Assembly (NCBI RefSeq): GCF_009796765.1
Contig: NZ_CP047023.1
Coordinates: 913,501-977,500, forward strand
From: Paraglaciecola sp. L3A3
Lineage (GTDB): Bacteria; Pseudomonadota; Gammaproteobacteria; Enterobacterales; Alteromonadaceae
Direction of reading: 5' to 3'
DNA: 64,000 bases
Part shown: in pieces, positions 8,736 to 18,207 of the stretch
Layout: every line of letters begins with the position of its first letter
Position numbering within the stretch: position 1 is the first letter of the stretch
Program-made: the position numbers and the translations under genes
Notes under the pieces: model-generated
What the model saw: only the letters and a program-made list of their open reading frames with translations
Database searches by the model: none
Told to the model about the DNA's origin: nothing

Positions 8736-10523
8736 ATGGTCAGCATTAAACATCTGCCTCATGTTGTATTTACTATTTGTTGTACTTTTGTGTTGAGTTT
8801 TCATGTAGTTGCCGCGTCTAAACAAGACAGTACTAACGTAGTGCTTATTCTGATTGATGATATCAGTCATTATGGTGTTACGGCTTATGGTGCTGACAGA
8901 GTAAATTCATATCGTAAACGTTTTAAAGACGTGAAAATACACACGCCTAATATTGATCAATTGGCTCATGAAGGTGTGATGGTAGCTAACGCTTTTGCTT
9001 ACCAGCTATGTGAAAATACCCGTATCGCCATCATGAGTGGCAAAGAAAATAAACGTAATTACTTGCAGCCAAAATCACAACATCATTCTGATATTACTTT
9101 TGGCGACACCTTTCAAAAAGCCGGCTATAAAACTGGTTTGTTTGGTAAATGGAAACAAACTAGAGGGACGAAAGATAAGCCAGGTAAGGATTATATTTAT
9201 GAATTTGGTTGGGATGAGTTTACCGCTTTTGATGTGGTGACCGCTAAAAACCGTTTTATTAATCCTGATTTAGTGATTAATGGCGAGAAGGTTAATTACA
9301 ATGACCGTAAAGACCTTGATCCGATCACAGGTCGTCGTTGGTATGGCCCAGACATTGTTAATCGTGACGCCTTAAATTTTATTGAAAAAAACAAAGATAA
9401 GCCCTTCTTTTTGTATTATCCCATGATGTTAATTCATGACAAACATCAGCCTACTCCCGACACTTTGCCCCATTCGGTGTTTGATAATTTCCAAGAAAAT
9501 AAGAAACGCAATGTGCCTATGGCACAAAGTGGAGACGACCATAAGTTCTTACCCGACATGATCGCGTACATGGACAAAATGATCGGCAATGTAGTGAAAA
9601 AGCTCGATGAAACGGGTTTGCGAGAAAATACCCTAATCGTGGTAGTTGGTGACAATGGTACCAAAGAATCTTTCGAACACGTATTTGCTGATGGTACTCG
9701 TTATCCAGGACGCAAAGGTGGCCATGCCGACAACGGTTTGCACGTACCGTTAATTCTAAATCAGCCTAAAACTATCCCTGCAGGCTTAGGTAGAAAGAAA
9801 AATAATTATCAGGGGATGGTGGATATAGTCGACATTTATCCGACCATTGCTGAAGCAGCCAATGTAGTGATCCCCAATCAAAAAGATATTGATGGCATCA
9901 GTTTTTGGCAACAAGCCAAAGGAGCTGCTGGTGAAGCCCGCACAACTATTCATCATTGGGGTAATGGAAATAACAAGTATACCGATGACCATATGTTAGT
10001 GGATTATGCATTTAATCAAAATTTCAAGCGATATGCGCCTACCCAGCATTTTCCTAAAGGTCGGTTTTTTGATTTGCGTACAGACTTATTAGAGCGCGAA
10101 GGTGACACTTTTAAAGAGTTTAAATTTAAAGTATTACGCTACAGTGGTTTACCAATTGACTCTTTAGATGCTGAACAAAAGGCAGCTTATGACATGCTAG
10201 GTGAGGTACTTAAACAAAACCGAATAGTCGAGGTAAAAGACATCGCGATTATGTCTGCACCTAATAAGTTAAAAGTGGGCGAAGTGAGCCAAGTACATGC
10301 CAAATTAATACCTGCCAATACTACGCGTAATGGTGTGGTTTGGGTGTCGAGTGACCCAAGTGTAGTGTCGGTTAATAAATTTGGTGAAGTCATGGCTCAT
10401 AAAGCGGGTAAAGCTAACATTCAAGTTTACTCTTGGGCTGACGCCAAACCTTTGGCTAACAATCAAGCACCTGAACTACTCACAAGTGGTGTCAGTGATT
10501 CACATGCATTTACTGTTTTCTAA
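8736..10523 (+). CDS. Secreted S1-family sulfatase with C-terminal Ig-like (BIG2) domain and atypical CENTR active-site motif
   Basis: 595 residues, signal peptide about 1-26 (ends VVAASK). The alkaline-phosphatase-fold sulfatase domain begins VVLILIDDISHYG (metal-binding Asp41-Asp42) and includes GDNGTK and a GHADNGLHVPLIL segment. The formylglycine motif is C92-E-N-T-R96, followed by an SGKENKRNY stretch like other secreted sulfatases. It has Asn where the usual C-x-(P/A)-x-R motif has Pro or Ala, so maturation efficiency is uncertain. The last ~90 residues (VKDIAIMSAPNKLKVGE, then VVWVSSDPSVVSVNKFGEV) form a bacterial Ig-like BIG2 domain, perhaps for binding carbohydrate or anchoring. It lies 17 bp upstream of a second sulfatase. 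Likely removes sulfate from algal galactan. Confidence 0.85.
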   Translation: MVSIKHLPHVVFTICCTFVLSFHVVAASKQDSTNVVLILIDDISHYGVTAYGADRVNSYRKRFKDVKIHTPNIDQLAHEGVMVANAFAYQLCENTRIAIMSGKENKRNYLQPKSQHHSDITFGDTFQKAGYKTGLFGKWKQTRGTKDKPGKDYIYEFGWDEFTAFDVVTAKNRFINPDLVINGEKVNYNDRKDLDPITGRRWYGPDIVNRDALNFIEKNKDKPFFLYYPMMLIHDKHQPTPDTLPHSVFDNFQENKKRNVPMAQSGDDHKFLPDMIAYMDKMIGNVVKKLDETGLRENTLIVVVGDNGTKESFEHVFADGTRYPGRKGGHADNGLHVPLILNQPKTIPAGLGRKKNNYQGMVDIVDIYPTIAEAANVVIPNQKDIDGISFWQQAKGAAGEARTTIHHWGNGNNKYTDDHMLVDYAFNQNFKRYAPTQHFPKGRFFDLRTDLLEREGDTFKEFKFKVLRYSGLPIDSLDAEQKAAYDMLGEVLKQNRIVEVKDIAIMSAPNKLKVGEVSQVHAKLIPANTTRNGVVWVSSDPSVVSVNKFGEVMAHKAGKANIQVYSWADAKPLANNQAPELLTSGVSDSHAFTVF

Positions 10524-10540
10524 GAGAAGAGACTAATTAT

Positions 10541-12055
10541 ATGAATATGATAAAAAAATTAAATTATTCCTTGTTGGCCTTATGTTGTGTGATGCCTACT
10601 TTAGCTTTAGCAACTGATAAACCCAATATAGTCATCATTATGGCTGATGATTTAGGCCCAGGTGATGTGAGTTATTTTCATCGCCAATATACAGACAATC
10701 CTGTTATGGCTGCCACGCCAACTATTGATTCACTAGCAGAGGCTGGTATGTCTTTTACCGATGCTCATTCGCCTACTGCTTTATGTGCACCTACTCGTTA
10801 TGCTGTGATGAGTGGTAATTCAACTTATCGTGGTTATAACCAATGGGGAGTGTGGAGTACTTTTGCCAAAACAGCAGTGACAGATGCCGACGCGACCATA
10901 GGTCGAGTAGGACAAAAAGCCGGTTATGTCACAGGTTTTATTGGTAAGTGGCACATGGGGGGCACTTTTTACGACAAAAAAGGCAAAATATACGACGGCC
11001 CTAAAGGTGGTCCAAAAACCATGAATGTAGACGTTACTAAATGGATAGCGGGTAACCCAGCAGAGTTTGGCTTTGACTACGATTATACCATTCCAACTGG
11101 TGTACAAGGGCCAATGTATTTGGCTTACGAAAACTCAGTTTGGGCCCCCATCAATAAAGGTTCTAAAATAGTTTATGTGGATGAAAAAAGTGCACTTGAC
11201 CCTAGTTTTGTTTCATCTAAAGGCCCTGGTGTAGGCGATAGCCATTGGGATTCTCGTACTTTAAATATGTTGTTAGCTGACAAGGCCACTGACTTTATTA
11301 AACGCAACGCAGGCAAAAAGCCTTTCGTGCTTAACTATTGGAGCCCTGCAGTACATGTGCCTCACACGCCACCTAAAGAAATTAACGGCGTAAAAATAGC
11401 TGGTACTACACCTAGTAATCATACCGACATGAACCGTGTATTAGATATTGAAGTAGATCGCATTGTGCAAACCCTAAAAGATACTGGGCAATACCAAAAT
11501 ACCTTAATCATCTTCACTTCTGATAACGGTGGTTTAGGCGATAGAGAAGCACTCAAAGCAGGGCATGATTCATCAGCTCAGTGGAGTGGTCAGAAAAACT
11601 CGCCGCTAGAAGGTGGGCATCGTGTACCGTTTATTGCGGTTTGGCCGGGTAAAATTAAGCCCGGCACTACTAATGATACTATGGTCAATGGTACTGACAT
11701 TGTTGCCACTATCGCTTCGCTTTTAGATGTGAAATTAACTAAAGAACAAGCTAAAGATTCTTGGAATTTATTACCAGCCTTAGTGGGTAAGCCTTACCAA
11801 GAACGTAAACTGATCATGCAACAAGCTGGTAGTAAAAGTGAGTTGATGTTACGTGAAGGTGATTGGAAAGTGATTATTCAATCTAACCGTAACCTAACCA
11901 AACGAGATGTGATTGCCTTGTACAATTTAAAAGACGATCCAACCGAAAAAAATAACCTAGCTCACTCAGAAAAACACAAAGCCCGTGCTCAGGCTATGGC
12001 TAAAAAGTATTGGCAAATACGCGAGTCAGGACAACGTACCGCACCTGTACTTTAG
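10541..12055 (+). CDS. Secreted S1-family sulfatase
   Basis: 504 residues, signal peptide 1-24 (ends ALAT). The metal-site start NIVIIMADDLGPGD (D36-D37) and the canonical formylglycine motif C82-A-P-T-R86 are present, the latter followed by AVMSG. Later motifs are GKWHMGG, FTSDNGGLGD (second metal site), KNSPLEGGHRVPF and YNLKDDPTEKNNLA, which is typical of the sulfatase C-terminal subdomain. Two tightly spaced + strand sulfatases (17 bp) suggest one transcript, closed by the terminator at 12077. Expected to act on sulfated galactan oligosaccharides in the periplasm or outside; exact regiospecificity cannot be read from sequence. Confidence 0.92.
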   Translation: MNMIKKLNYSLLALCCVMPTLALATDKPNIVIIMADDLGPGDVSYFHRQYTDNPVMAATPTIDSLAEAGMSFTDAHSPTALCAPTRYAVMSGNSTYRGYNQWGVWSTFAKTAVTDADATIGRVGQKAGYVTGFIGKWHMGGTFYDKKGKIYDGPKGGPKTMNVDVTKWIAGNPAEFGFDYDYTIPTGVQGPMYLAYENSVWAPINKGSKIVYVDEKSALDPSFVSSKGPGVGDSHWDSRTLNMLLADKATDFIKRNAGKKPFVLNYWSPAVHVPHTPPKEINGVKIAGTTPSNHTDMNRVLDIEVDRIVQTLKDTGQYQNTLIIFTSDNGGLGDREALKAGHDSSAQWSGQKNSPLEGGHRVPFIAVWPGKIKPGTTNDTMVNGTDIVATIASLLDVKLTKEQAKDSWNLLPALVGKPYQERKLIMQQAGSKSELMLREGDWKVIIQSNRNLTKRDVIALYNLKDDPTEKNNLAHSEKHKARAQAMAKKYWQIRESGQRTAPVL

Positions 12056-12076
12056 TCACATAAATCTTGTCTAATA

Positions 12077-12102
12077 AAAGCCCGAATAATCGGGCTTTTT
12101 TG
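12077..12102 (+). terminator. Rho-independent terminator
   Basis: AAAGCCCGA, ATAA loop, TCGGGCTTTTTT, 21 bp after the second sulfatase. Confidence 0.85.
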
Positions 12103-12181
12103 TTTCAGCTCTATGCTTACATTTCAATTTCTGTAGGGTTCAGGCTACACTGCGAGGCCATGTGGATCAGTAATCTAATAA

Positions 12182-13357
12182 ATGACTATTTCTAATAAAA
12201 AACTGCAAGCAATCACTACTCATTTTCAGCAATATGTCGATCAAGGACAAATGGTGGGGTTAACCACTCTTGTTGCCCATCAAGGCGAGATAGTTCATTT
12301 TGAAAGTTACGGTTATCAAAATAAAGAACACAACTTAGTGACTTCTGCTGACACTATTTATCGTATTTACAGCATGACTAAACCCATTGTTTCAACTGCT
12401 TTGATGATGCTGTGGCAGCAAGGACGTTTTGCGTTAACTGATACTGTAGGACAATATTTACCTGAGTTTGCCAATCCTAAAGTATTTGTTAAACAAACTG
12501 ACAACGGTGAAGTCATTACTACCGATAGCCAGCCGCTGACTATTTTAGATTTATTACGCCACACTTCTGGCTTGTCTGCAGGTTCACAAGACAAAGGAGT
12601 GGTTGAGCGTTTGTATTTAACTAAAGGGGTTGAATCTCAGGCAAATTTAACTAAGTTAAGTCAAACATTAGGGCCTTTACCCTTAGTGGCTCAGCCGGGT
12701 GAACGCTGGATCTATTCATTGTCTAGTGACATTCAAGGGCGGTTAATTGAAGTGTTATCGGGCCAATCATTGGAGCAGTTTTTACAACAGCAGATATTTA
12801 AACCTTTGGGTATGTCAGACAGCGGATTTTATGTGCCTGCAGAAAAGTCTCATCGTCTCTGTGAAATGTATGCTTTTAGCCAAACGCCACCTCTGATGCC
12901 ATATCGTGGGCCTGATCTGGCTGATTTTTTAGCGCCGCCTGCCATTTTATCTGGTGGTACGGGTTTAGTGGCGAGCACTAAAGATTATTGGAAATTTGCC
13001 CAGATGTTAGCGAATAAAGGTGAGTTTAACGGTACTCGATTACTGCAAGAAAACACTGTTTCTTTAATGACCAAAAACCAATTACCTGAGCATATACCGG
13101 GTATTTGGCAAGAGGATTCTGGCTTAGGTTATGGTTTTAGCCTTGGTGTGGTGATGGATGAAAGTAAAATTGCAGGTCATGGCTTTGAAGGTGAATTTTA
13201 TTGGGAAGGCAAGGCTAACAGCCTATTTTTTGTTGACCCTAAATCGAATACAGTGGCGATATTGATGACTAATATCTTTCCTTATTGGTCACTGCCTTTA
13301 TTGGCTGATATGCGTAAACTAGTTTATGCCGCGTTAGATGTGAAAAACCACCAATAA
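12182..13357 (+). CDS. Beta-lactamase-family serine hydrolase (EstB / class C-like)
   Basis: 391 residues without a signal peptide, so probably cytoplasmic. The penicillin-binding/beta-lactamase fold is shown by the S64-M-T-K67 nucleophile motif, Y-S-L in WIYSLSSDIQGRL as the YxN/YxS motif, and a GHGFEGEF segment near the C-terminus as the H-x-G variant of the third motif. The family includes esterases, transacylases and D-aminopeptidases. Its place inside a sulfatase/GH16 cluster hints at ester removal from sugars, but it lies behind a terminator with its own start, so that link is a guess. Ends 60 bp from the convergent sulfatase. Confidence 0.85.
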   Translation: MTISNKKLQAITTHFQQYVDQGQMVGLTTLVAHQGEIVHFESYGYQNKEHNLVTSADTIYRIYSMTKPIVSTALMMLWQQGRFALTDTVGQYLPEFANPKVFVKQTDNGEVITTDSQPLTILDLLRHTSGLSAGSQDKGVVERLYLTKGVESQANLTKLSQTLGPLPLVAQPGERWIYSLSSDIQGRLIEVLSGQSLEQFLQQQIFKPLGMSDSGFYVPAEKSHRLCEMYAFSQTPPLMPYRGPDLADFLAPPAILSGGTGLVASTKDYWKFAQMLANKGEFNGTRLLQENTVSLMTKNQLPEHIPGIWQEDSGLGYGFSLGVVMDESKIAGHGFEGEFYWEGKANSLFFVDPKSNTVAILMTNIFPYWSLPLLADMRKLVYAALDVKNHQ

Positions 13358-13417
13358 TTGCATAGTTCAACTATTGGCGGTCACTTTAAATCGGCGGTTT
13401 TCTTATTAAGTATCGGG

Positions 13418-14830
13418 TTAATGCCTACCTTTTGGAGCGCCTCGATAAGCTGATTTTATGTGTTTTTCTCGTTCAGCTTCTTCTTCTTTTACATGGGGTA
13501 AATGAGCATCCGGCCATAGGGCGTTGATCATTTGTTTGTTCCAGCCTTTAAATAAGATTTCTAATTCCGCTGTTTTTTCAGGCTTTTCTGTGGCTAGGTT
13601 AATACGTTCTAGTGGATCACTTACCATGTCGAATAAAAAGGTTTGCTCTTTATAAGCTGACATCACCAATTTGTAGTCACCATGACGCACGGCATAACCT
13701 GCTCCGTCTGAGTAGCGCCAGAATAATGTGTCGTGAGGGGCGCCGGGATTTTCACCGGTTAAATAAGGTATTAAGTTCACCCCATCAAGAGGTTTGCCTG
13801 AAGTTAAGGTCACGCCAGCTGCCGCTAAGGTAGTAGGCAGTACATCCAATGTTGAAACAGGTTTATTATAACGTTTACCGGCGGCAATTTTACCTGGCCA
13901 GCTAATAGTAAATGGCACCCGTATACCGCCTTCGAACAACATTCCTTTGTGACCACGATAGGGAGCACTGCTGGCTCCGTGCAAATGACCACCATTGTCA
14001 CTAGCAAAAACAATTAAGGTGTTTTCGTATAAACCTTGTTTCTTAAGAGTTTCAATCACTTGACCAATACCATAATCCATACCGCTGACCATAGCGGCAT
14101 AAACTGCACGCATACCATCTTCAATATGTTCACTGTATTTAAGATATTTTTGTGGTGCATGTGCTGGCATATGGGGGGCGTTGTAAGCTAAATACATAAA
14201 GAAAGGTTTGTCTTTATTCTCTTCAATAAACTTAATACCGGCATTAGTGAAATCATCAGTTAAATAACTGAGTTCTTTGACTGGAACAGGCACGCCATTC
14301 TCGAGTACCCCAGATGTAGCTATTTTGGCTTTTTTAGGCGTTCCCCAAAAGCTCATACCTCCTGCAGAAAAGCCATACCAATAATCAAACCCTCGGTTGG
14401 TTGGCCAGAACTTTTGATGATCGCCTAAATGCCATTTACCGATAGCAGCAGTGGTGTAACCTGCATGTTTAAACTCATCGGCCATAGTTTTTTCATCGAT
14501 TGGCAAACCGATATTTTCGTCGTGAGTAAATTCTGGATTATTCTCGTGGCCAAACCTTTGTTGATAACGGCCTGTCAATAAACCTGCACGGCTAGGGCTA
14601 CAATAGGGATGAGACACATAACCTTGTTCAAATATAGTACCCTGTGCCGCTAATTTATCCAGATTAGGAGTGAGCACATCTTGCGCACCGTTAAAACCTA
14701 CGTCTCCCCATCCTTGGTCGTCAGAATAAATAACTATCACATTAGGTTTGCTTGCCGCTAAAACAGGTTGAGCAAGCAAGACAGTAATAGCTGTGAATAA
14801 CAGTGAGGTAAATTTACTTTTAGTATTCAT
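13418..14830 (-). CDS. Secreted S1-family sulfatase
   Basis: 470 residues, signal peptide 1-26 (ends VLAAS). Canonical features are VIVIYSDDQGWGD (Asp metal ligands), the formylglycine motif C77-S-P-S-R81 followed by AGLLTGRYQQRFGHE, a GKWHLGDH segment, FASDNGG, HKGMLFEGGIRVPF and the C-terminal FDMVSDPLERINLA. The CSPSR-AGLLTGRYQQRFG pattern is the type found in arylsulfatase-A-like enzymes of marine polysaccharide loci. It lies 15 bp downstream of the GH16 gene on the same strand, so the enzyme pair is probably co-expressed for the same sulfated galactan. Basic C-terminal tail (GAPKGRH). Confidence 0.92.
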   Translation of the reverse strand: MNTKSKFTSLLFTAITVLLAQPVLAASKPNVIVIYSDDQGWGDVGFNGAQDVLTPNLDKLAAQGTIFEQGYVSHPYCSPSRAGLLTGRYQQRFGHENNPEFTHDENIGLPIDEKTMADEFKHAGYTTAAIGKWHLGDHQKFWPTNRGFDYWYGFSAGGMSFWGTPKKAKIATSGVLENGVPVPVKELSYLTDDFTNAGIKFIEENKDKPFFMYLAYNAPHMPAHAPQKYLKYSEHIEDGMRAVYAAMVSGMDYGIGQVIETLKKQGLYENTLIVFASDNGGHLHGASSAPYRGHKGMLFEGGIRVPFTISWPGKIAAGKRYNKPVSTLDVLPTTLAAAGVTLTSGKPLDGVNLIPYLTGENPGAPHDTLFWRYSDGAGYAVRHGDYKLVMSAYKEQTFLFDMVSDPLERINLATEKPEKTAELEILFKGWNKQMINALWPDAHLPHVKEEEAEREKHIKSAYRGAPKGRH

Positions 14831-14845
14831 TAACTTTGTTACCTG

Positions 14846-16111
14846 TTATTTAACATTCACTTTAATAGTTACTGGTTTTGCTGAGGCTATTTTTTGTTTG
14901 CCTTTGCTTAATAAGTGAATACTCAGTTGAGTGTTGTCAAAATCCATCGCTTTATCTAGTTGGATTATGTCAGCTAGGTGGCCATAACCTGCTTTTAAGT
15001 TAACCTTTTTACTGAAGACTTGATTATTGCCTTTGGTCAGCTCGAACTCGGCTGTCACGTTTTCATCTGATTCGTATAGGTAGGTGAACTGCAAAGTGTC
15101 GCGCACTAATTTAGTGGTTTTGATAATGGCAGACTCAACAAAAATATCATCAGCTTTACCTATTCTTTCTAATTGTTGCTGTGCATCTTTATCTGCATCT
15201 ACATAATAATAAGAGCGTACCCAGTCGTAATAAGACGTATTGATAGCATCATCAGCTAATTGTTCTGGTGTCGGTAGAGGACGTCCCCAATCATAGGTTT
15301 CGGTTAGTAGTTGCATACTCATAGGACGACTATATGGCTTTTCTAACAGGCTGGTATCTACTTGGATACGGCCAGCAAAACCATCGTTTAAATAAAAATC
15401 TACTTCGTTTTCATTTTTCCACCAAGCGGCGTAAGTATTAAAGTTTTGCCATACTTCTTCACCTTCTGGTAGTTGGTTGTTAAATGCTTGGGTGCCGTCA
15501 CCTTCTGCTACATTCGCCCCTTTTGAAAAACGCGAGCGAGAGCCTTTTTCACAACCGCTATACCAAACGTGCGTGTTGTACTGCATGCCTTTACGAAAGT
15601 TCACGCCAAAAGGTTTGTCGATAACGCCGCCTAGTGCTTCAACTATGTCTAGTTCCATTGACCAACCATCGTTATCACAATCTTGGCCTAGGTGATTTTT
15701 ACCTTCAAACGGAACATTACGGTTTGATAACCAAAAGGTGGTAGACATGTTTAAGCGTGACGCTTTAAAGCGAGATTCGTAGAAACCATGATAGGCAGTT
15801 TGACCAATTGACTGCACTGCACCACCAGAAATGGTGTATTTTTTGTTGGGTTTGTCCATCATTTTATTGGCGATTTGCATATTGCCATTTTGTACTGAAA
15901 CTGTAGACGGATCGAACATGGCGGGTGGACGACCTTTCCACGTTCTATGTTTATCTAACCACTTTCGTTTGTCTAAGGTATTGCCATTAAATTCATCTGA
16001 ATAGGCGTTATTGATCACCCAACGTTTCCCGAGTTCTGGCTCAGGAGGTTTAGCCAAAGCTAAAGATGAAGTGAGTATAGAGGTAGTAATAGCTAAATTA
16101 AGTAACTTCAT
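14846..16111 (-). CDS. Secreted GH16 endo-glycosidase (agarase/porphyranase/carrageenase type) with C-terminal beta-sandwich
   Basis: 421 residues with start at the ATG 16109-16111; the frame extends upstream to 16198, but this ATG gives a clean signal peptide (residues 1-20, ends SSLALA). The GH16 jelly roll has the catalytic E-L-D-I-V-E motif, E153, D155 and E158. Flanking features common in GH16 agarase/porphyranase-type enzymes are YSDEFNG, KHRTWKGRPPAMF, GGAVQS and a YDWVRSYYY strand at the end of the catalytic domain. The last ~90 residues form a separate beta-rich domain (FTYLYESDENVTAEFELTKG) of unknown job, perhaps substrate binding. Exact specificity (agar, porphyran, carrageenan) cannot be settled here. 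It pairs with the sulfatase downstream. Confidence 0.85.
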   Translation of the reverse strand: MKLLNLAITTSILTSSLALAKPPEPELGKRWVINNAYSDEFNGNTLDKRKWLDKHRTWKGRPPAMFDPSTVSVQNGNMQIANKMMDKPNKKYTISGGAVQSIGQTAYHGFYESRFKASRLNMSTTFWLSNRNVPFEGKNHLGQDCDNDGWSMELDIVEALGGVIDKPFGVNFRKGMQYNTHVWYSGCEKGSRSRFSKGANVAEGDGTQAFNNQLPEGEEVWQNFNTYAAWWKNENEVDFYLNDGFAGRIQVDTSLLEKPYSRPMSMQLLTETYDWGRPLPTPEQLADDAINTSYYDWVRSYYYVDADKDAQQQLERIGKADDIFVESAIIKTTKLVRDTLQFTYLYESDENVTAEFELTKGNNQVFSKKVNLKAGYGHLADIIQLDKAMDFDNTQLSIHLLSKGKQKIASAKPVTIKVNVK

Positions 16112-16427
16112 AAGTGCCTTTTTGTCTGTAGTTTTGTTTTGTATATGATTTTTTGTTATCGGAAGTGAAATTCTAGTCGACCGAAAATTGTGATTCACTA
16201 TACTTTAAGTATTGGTTAATAAAAATACTATATTTTGTAAAGATAAGTAAATGAATTAAATTTAATAGATGTTTTTTGTAGATGATTTTTAGTGGTTGCT
16301 AGAATTACTGCCTTTAATCGCAGTTTTTGGTTAATTTTTTGCACTGTCATTAAACGGTCTCAAAACTGAAATAAATCGTTCAAAATGCCGTGTTAGCTTG
16401 TGACAAACAGAATGTCATAGTCTCAAA
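16112..16427. promoter_or_regulatory. Divergent intergenic region, GH16 / aminotransferase operon
   Basis: 316 AT-rich bases between divergent starts. The only patterned element is TGACA (16401-16405) and TGTCA (16413-16417), a 5-base inverted repeat with a 7-base spacer, just upstream of the aminotransferase ATG. No strong -35/-10 pair stands out; the aminotransferase start lacks an obvious Shine-Dalgarno sequence. Confidence 0.35.
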
Positions 16428-18206
16428 ATGTCGCAAAATTACTTGGTTTATTTCATCTTAGTTTGTCTGGCTCTTTATCTAGTGAAAAGAGTACTGATCC
16501 GCCTTCGTTTATCGCGAGCTAAACATCCGTCTTTGCGAGGTCACAGTAAATGGTCACGTCGTATTGCCGGGCAGATCCCTTTTTTTGCTTATCCAGAAGC
16601 TGAATATTTTAGTACCGATGGTGCGCCTCAATCTATTGTAATAAAAAGGCAGCAAGCTTTTGCTAAGTTAAAAAAACAAATTCAACAAACTAGTCCTAAA
16701 ACCTTAGCGCAAAGTGCATCCCTAGAAAATAGTATTTCGGATGTCAGGTTCACCAGCAACTATCGCATCCCTTTTCCGTTTCGTAACCAACTAAGTAAAG
16801 AATTTAAGTTGGGATCGATTGTTGAAGAAACCCAAGGATCAAGGATTAAAGACTTAGACGGAAATTGGCGCTATGACTTGTCTGGCTCTTATGGGGTTAA
16901 CGTTTTTGGTTATGATTTTTACAAAGAATGTATGGCTGAAGGCACAAACATGGTTGGCGATTTAGGGCCGGTACTTGGGGCTTATCATCCAGTGATAGCT
17001 GAAAACGTCGAGATGATAAAACAAGTCTCTGGTTTAGATGAAGTGTCTTTTCATATGTCTGGCACCGAGGCCGTCATGCAAGCTGTGCGTTTAGCTCGTT
17101 ATCATACGGGCAAAACTCATCTTGTGAGATTATGTGGTGCCTATCACGGCTGGTGGGATGGGGTACAGCCTGGCATAGGTAACAATCGTAAAACGCAAGA
17201 TGTATATACCTTGACGGATTTAAGCGATAACACTCTAGGTATTTTAGATAGCCGTGACGATATTGCTTGTGTATTGATTAACCCATTACAAGCTTTTCAT
17301 CCTAATTCAGATTCAGCATCAGATGTGTCGTTAATTGCCAGTGATAGAGCGGCTAACTTCGACAAACAAACATACACACAGTGGTTAGAGAAAATCCGCG
17401 CGGTGTGCACTAAGCGCAATATTGTGTTGATTTTTGATGAAGTTTTTACTGGTTTCAGATTAAGTTATCGCGGCGCTCAGGGGTTCTTTGGGGTTCAAGC
17501 AGATTTAGTCACTTATGGTAAAACCCTAGGTGGTGGTTATCCTGTTGGGGTGGTAGCGGGTACTCATAAATTGATGAAGCGGTACAAAGACAATAAGCCT
17601 GTTGATGTATCTTTTGCTCGAGGAACCTTCAATTCTCATCCTTATGTGATGGGGGCAATGAATGCCTTTTTAAGGCGAGTGAATAGTCCTGAAATCCAAG
17701 CCATCTATCAATCCTCAGAAAAAGTTTGGAACGATAGAGTCAATTTACTCAACCAAGGCTTAAAGGCTGCAAAACTACCTGTGAAGATAGTCAATATGCA
17801 CTCTATTTTGTCAGTTATTTACACCCGTCCTAGCCGTTACAATTGGATGTTTCAGTTCTATTTACGTCAATCTGGTTTGGAGCTGAGTTGGACGGGGACT
17901 GGTCGATTTATCATGAATTTAAGTTATACCGATGAAGAGTTTTCTGCAGTTATAGATTGCATAGTGAACGCTGCGCAACAAATGGAAAAAGATGGCTGGT
18001 GGTGGCAGTCGGCCAGCTTGACAAACAAGGCCATTAAACAGCAGTTTTTAACTGATATGTTGTCAGTTAAATTTCCTATTTTGGCGCCATTTTTATCTAA
18101 CCCTTTAAGTAAAAGTAGTGCCAATTTAACAGCTACTTCAGCACAGCTAAATTCATCAGAAGAATTAACTAGTGCTCCTGAAACCCCAATTCATAAGGCT
18201 GGATAA
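16428..18206 (+). CDS. Membrane-anchored class-III PLP aminotransferase (glutamate-1-semialdehyde aminomutase-like)
   Basis: 592 residues, far longer than the ~430 of HemL. Residues 5-25 (YLVYFILVCLALYLVKRVL) form a single N-terminal membrane anchor followed by a basic stretch. The fold-type I PLP core has a FHMSGTEAVMQAVRLAR cofactor segment, GAYHGWWDG, LIFDEVFTGFRL (PLP-ring Asp) and TYGKTLGGGYPVG with Schiff-base Lys365. It therefore acts on an amino or keto group of a substrate near the membrane. It is first of a tight operon: 1 base to the PHP-glycosyltransferase, then a phosphatidylserine-decarboxylase-like gene and a DUF962 membrane protein. A role in making an amino-sugar or amino-lipid head group is inferred. 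Not a duplicate HemL by architecture. Confidence 0.85.
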   Translation: MSQNYLVYFILVCLALYLVKRVLIRLRLSRAKHPSLRGHSKWSRRIAGQIPFFAYPEAEYFSTDGAPQSIVIKRQQAFAKLKKQIQQTSPKTLAQSASLENSISDVRFTSNYRIPFPFRNQLSKEFKLGSIVEETQGSRIKDLDGNWRYDLSGSYGVNVFGYDFYKECMAEGTNMVGDLGPVLGAYHPVIAENVEMIKQVSGLDEVSFHMSGTEAVMQAVRLARYHTGKTHLVRLCGAYHGWWDGVQPGIGNNRKTQDVYTLTDLSDNTLGILDSRDDIACVLINPLQAFHPNSDSASDVSLIASDRAANFDKQTYTQWLEKIRAVCTKRNIVLIFDEVFTGFRLSYRGAQGFFGVQADLVTYGKTLGGGYPVGVVAGTHKLMKRYKDNKPVDVSFARGTFNSHPYVMGAMNAFLRRVNSPEIQAIYQSSEKVWNDRVNLLNQGLKAAKLPVKIVNMHSILSVIYTRPSRYNWMFQFYLRQSGLELSWTGTGRFIMNLSYTDEEFSAVIDCIVNAAQQMEKDGWWWQSASLTNKAIKQQFLTDMLSVKFPILAPFLSNPLSKSSANLTATSAQLNSSEELTSAPETPIHKAG

Positions 18207-18207
18207 A

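Noticed and set aside
12182..13357. Serine hydrolase considered as a true beta-lactamase
   Set aside because: It has SxxK and related motifs but no signal peptide, and the active-site context fits the broader esterase/EstB group.
16428..18206. Aminotransferase considered as HemL (glutamate-1-semialdehyde aminomutase)
   Set aside because: It has an extra membrane anchor and ~160 more residues than HemL, and its neighbours are lipid-like genes, not tetrapyrrole genes.
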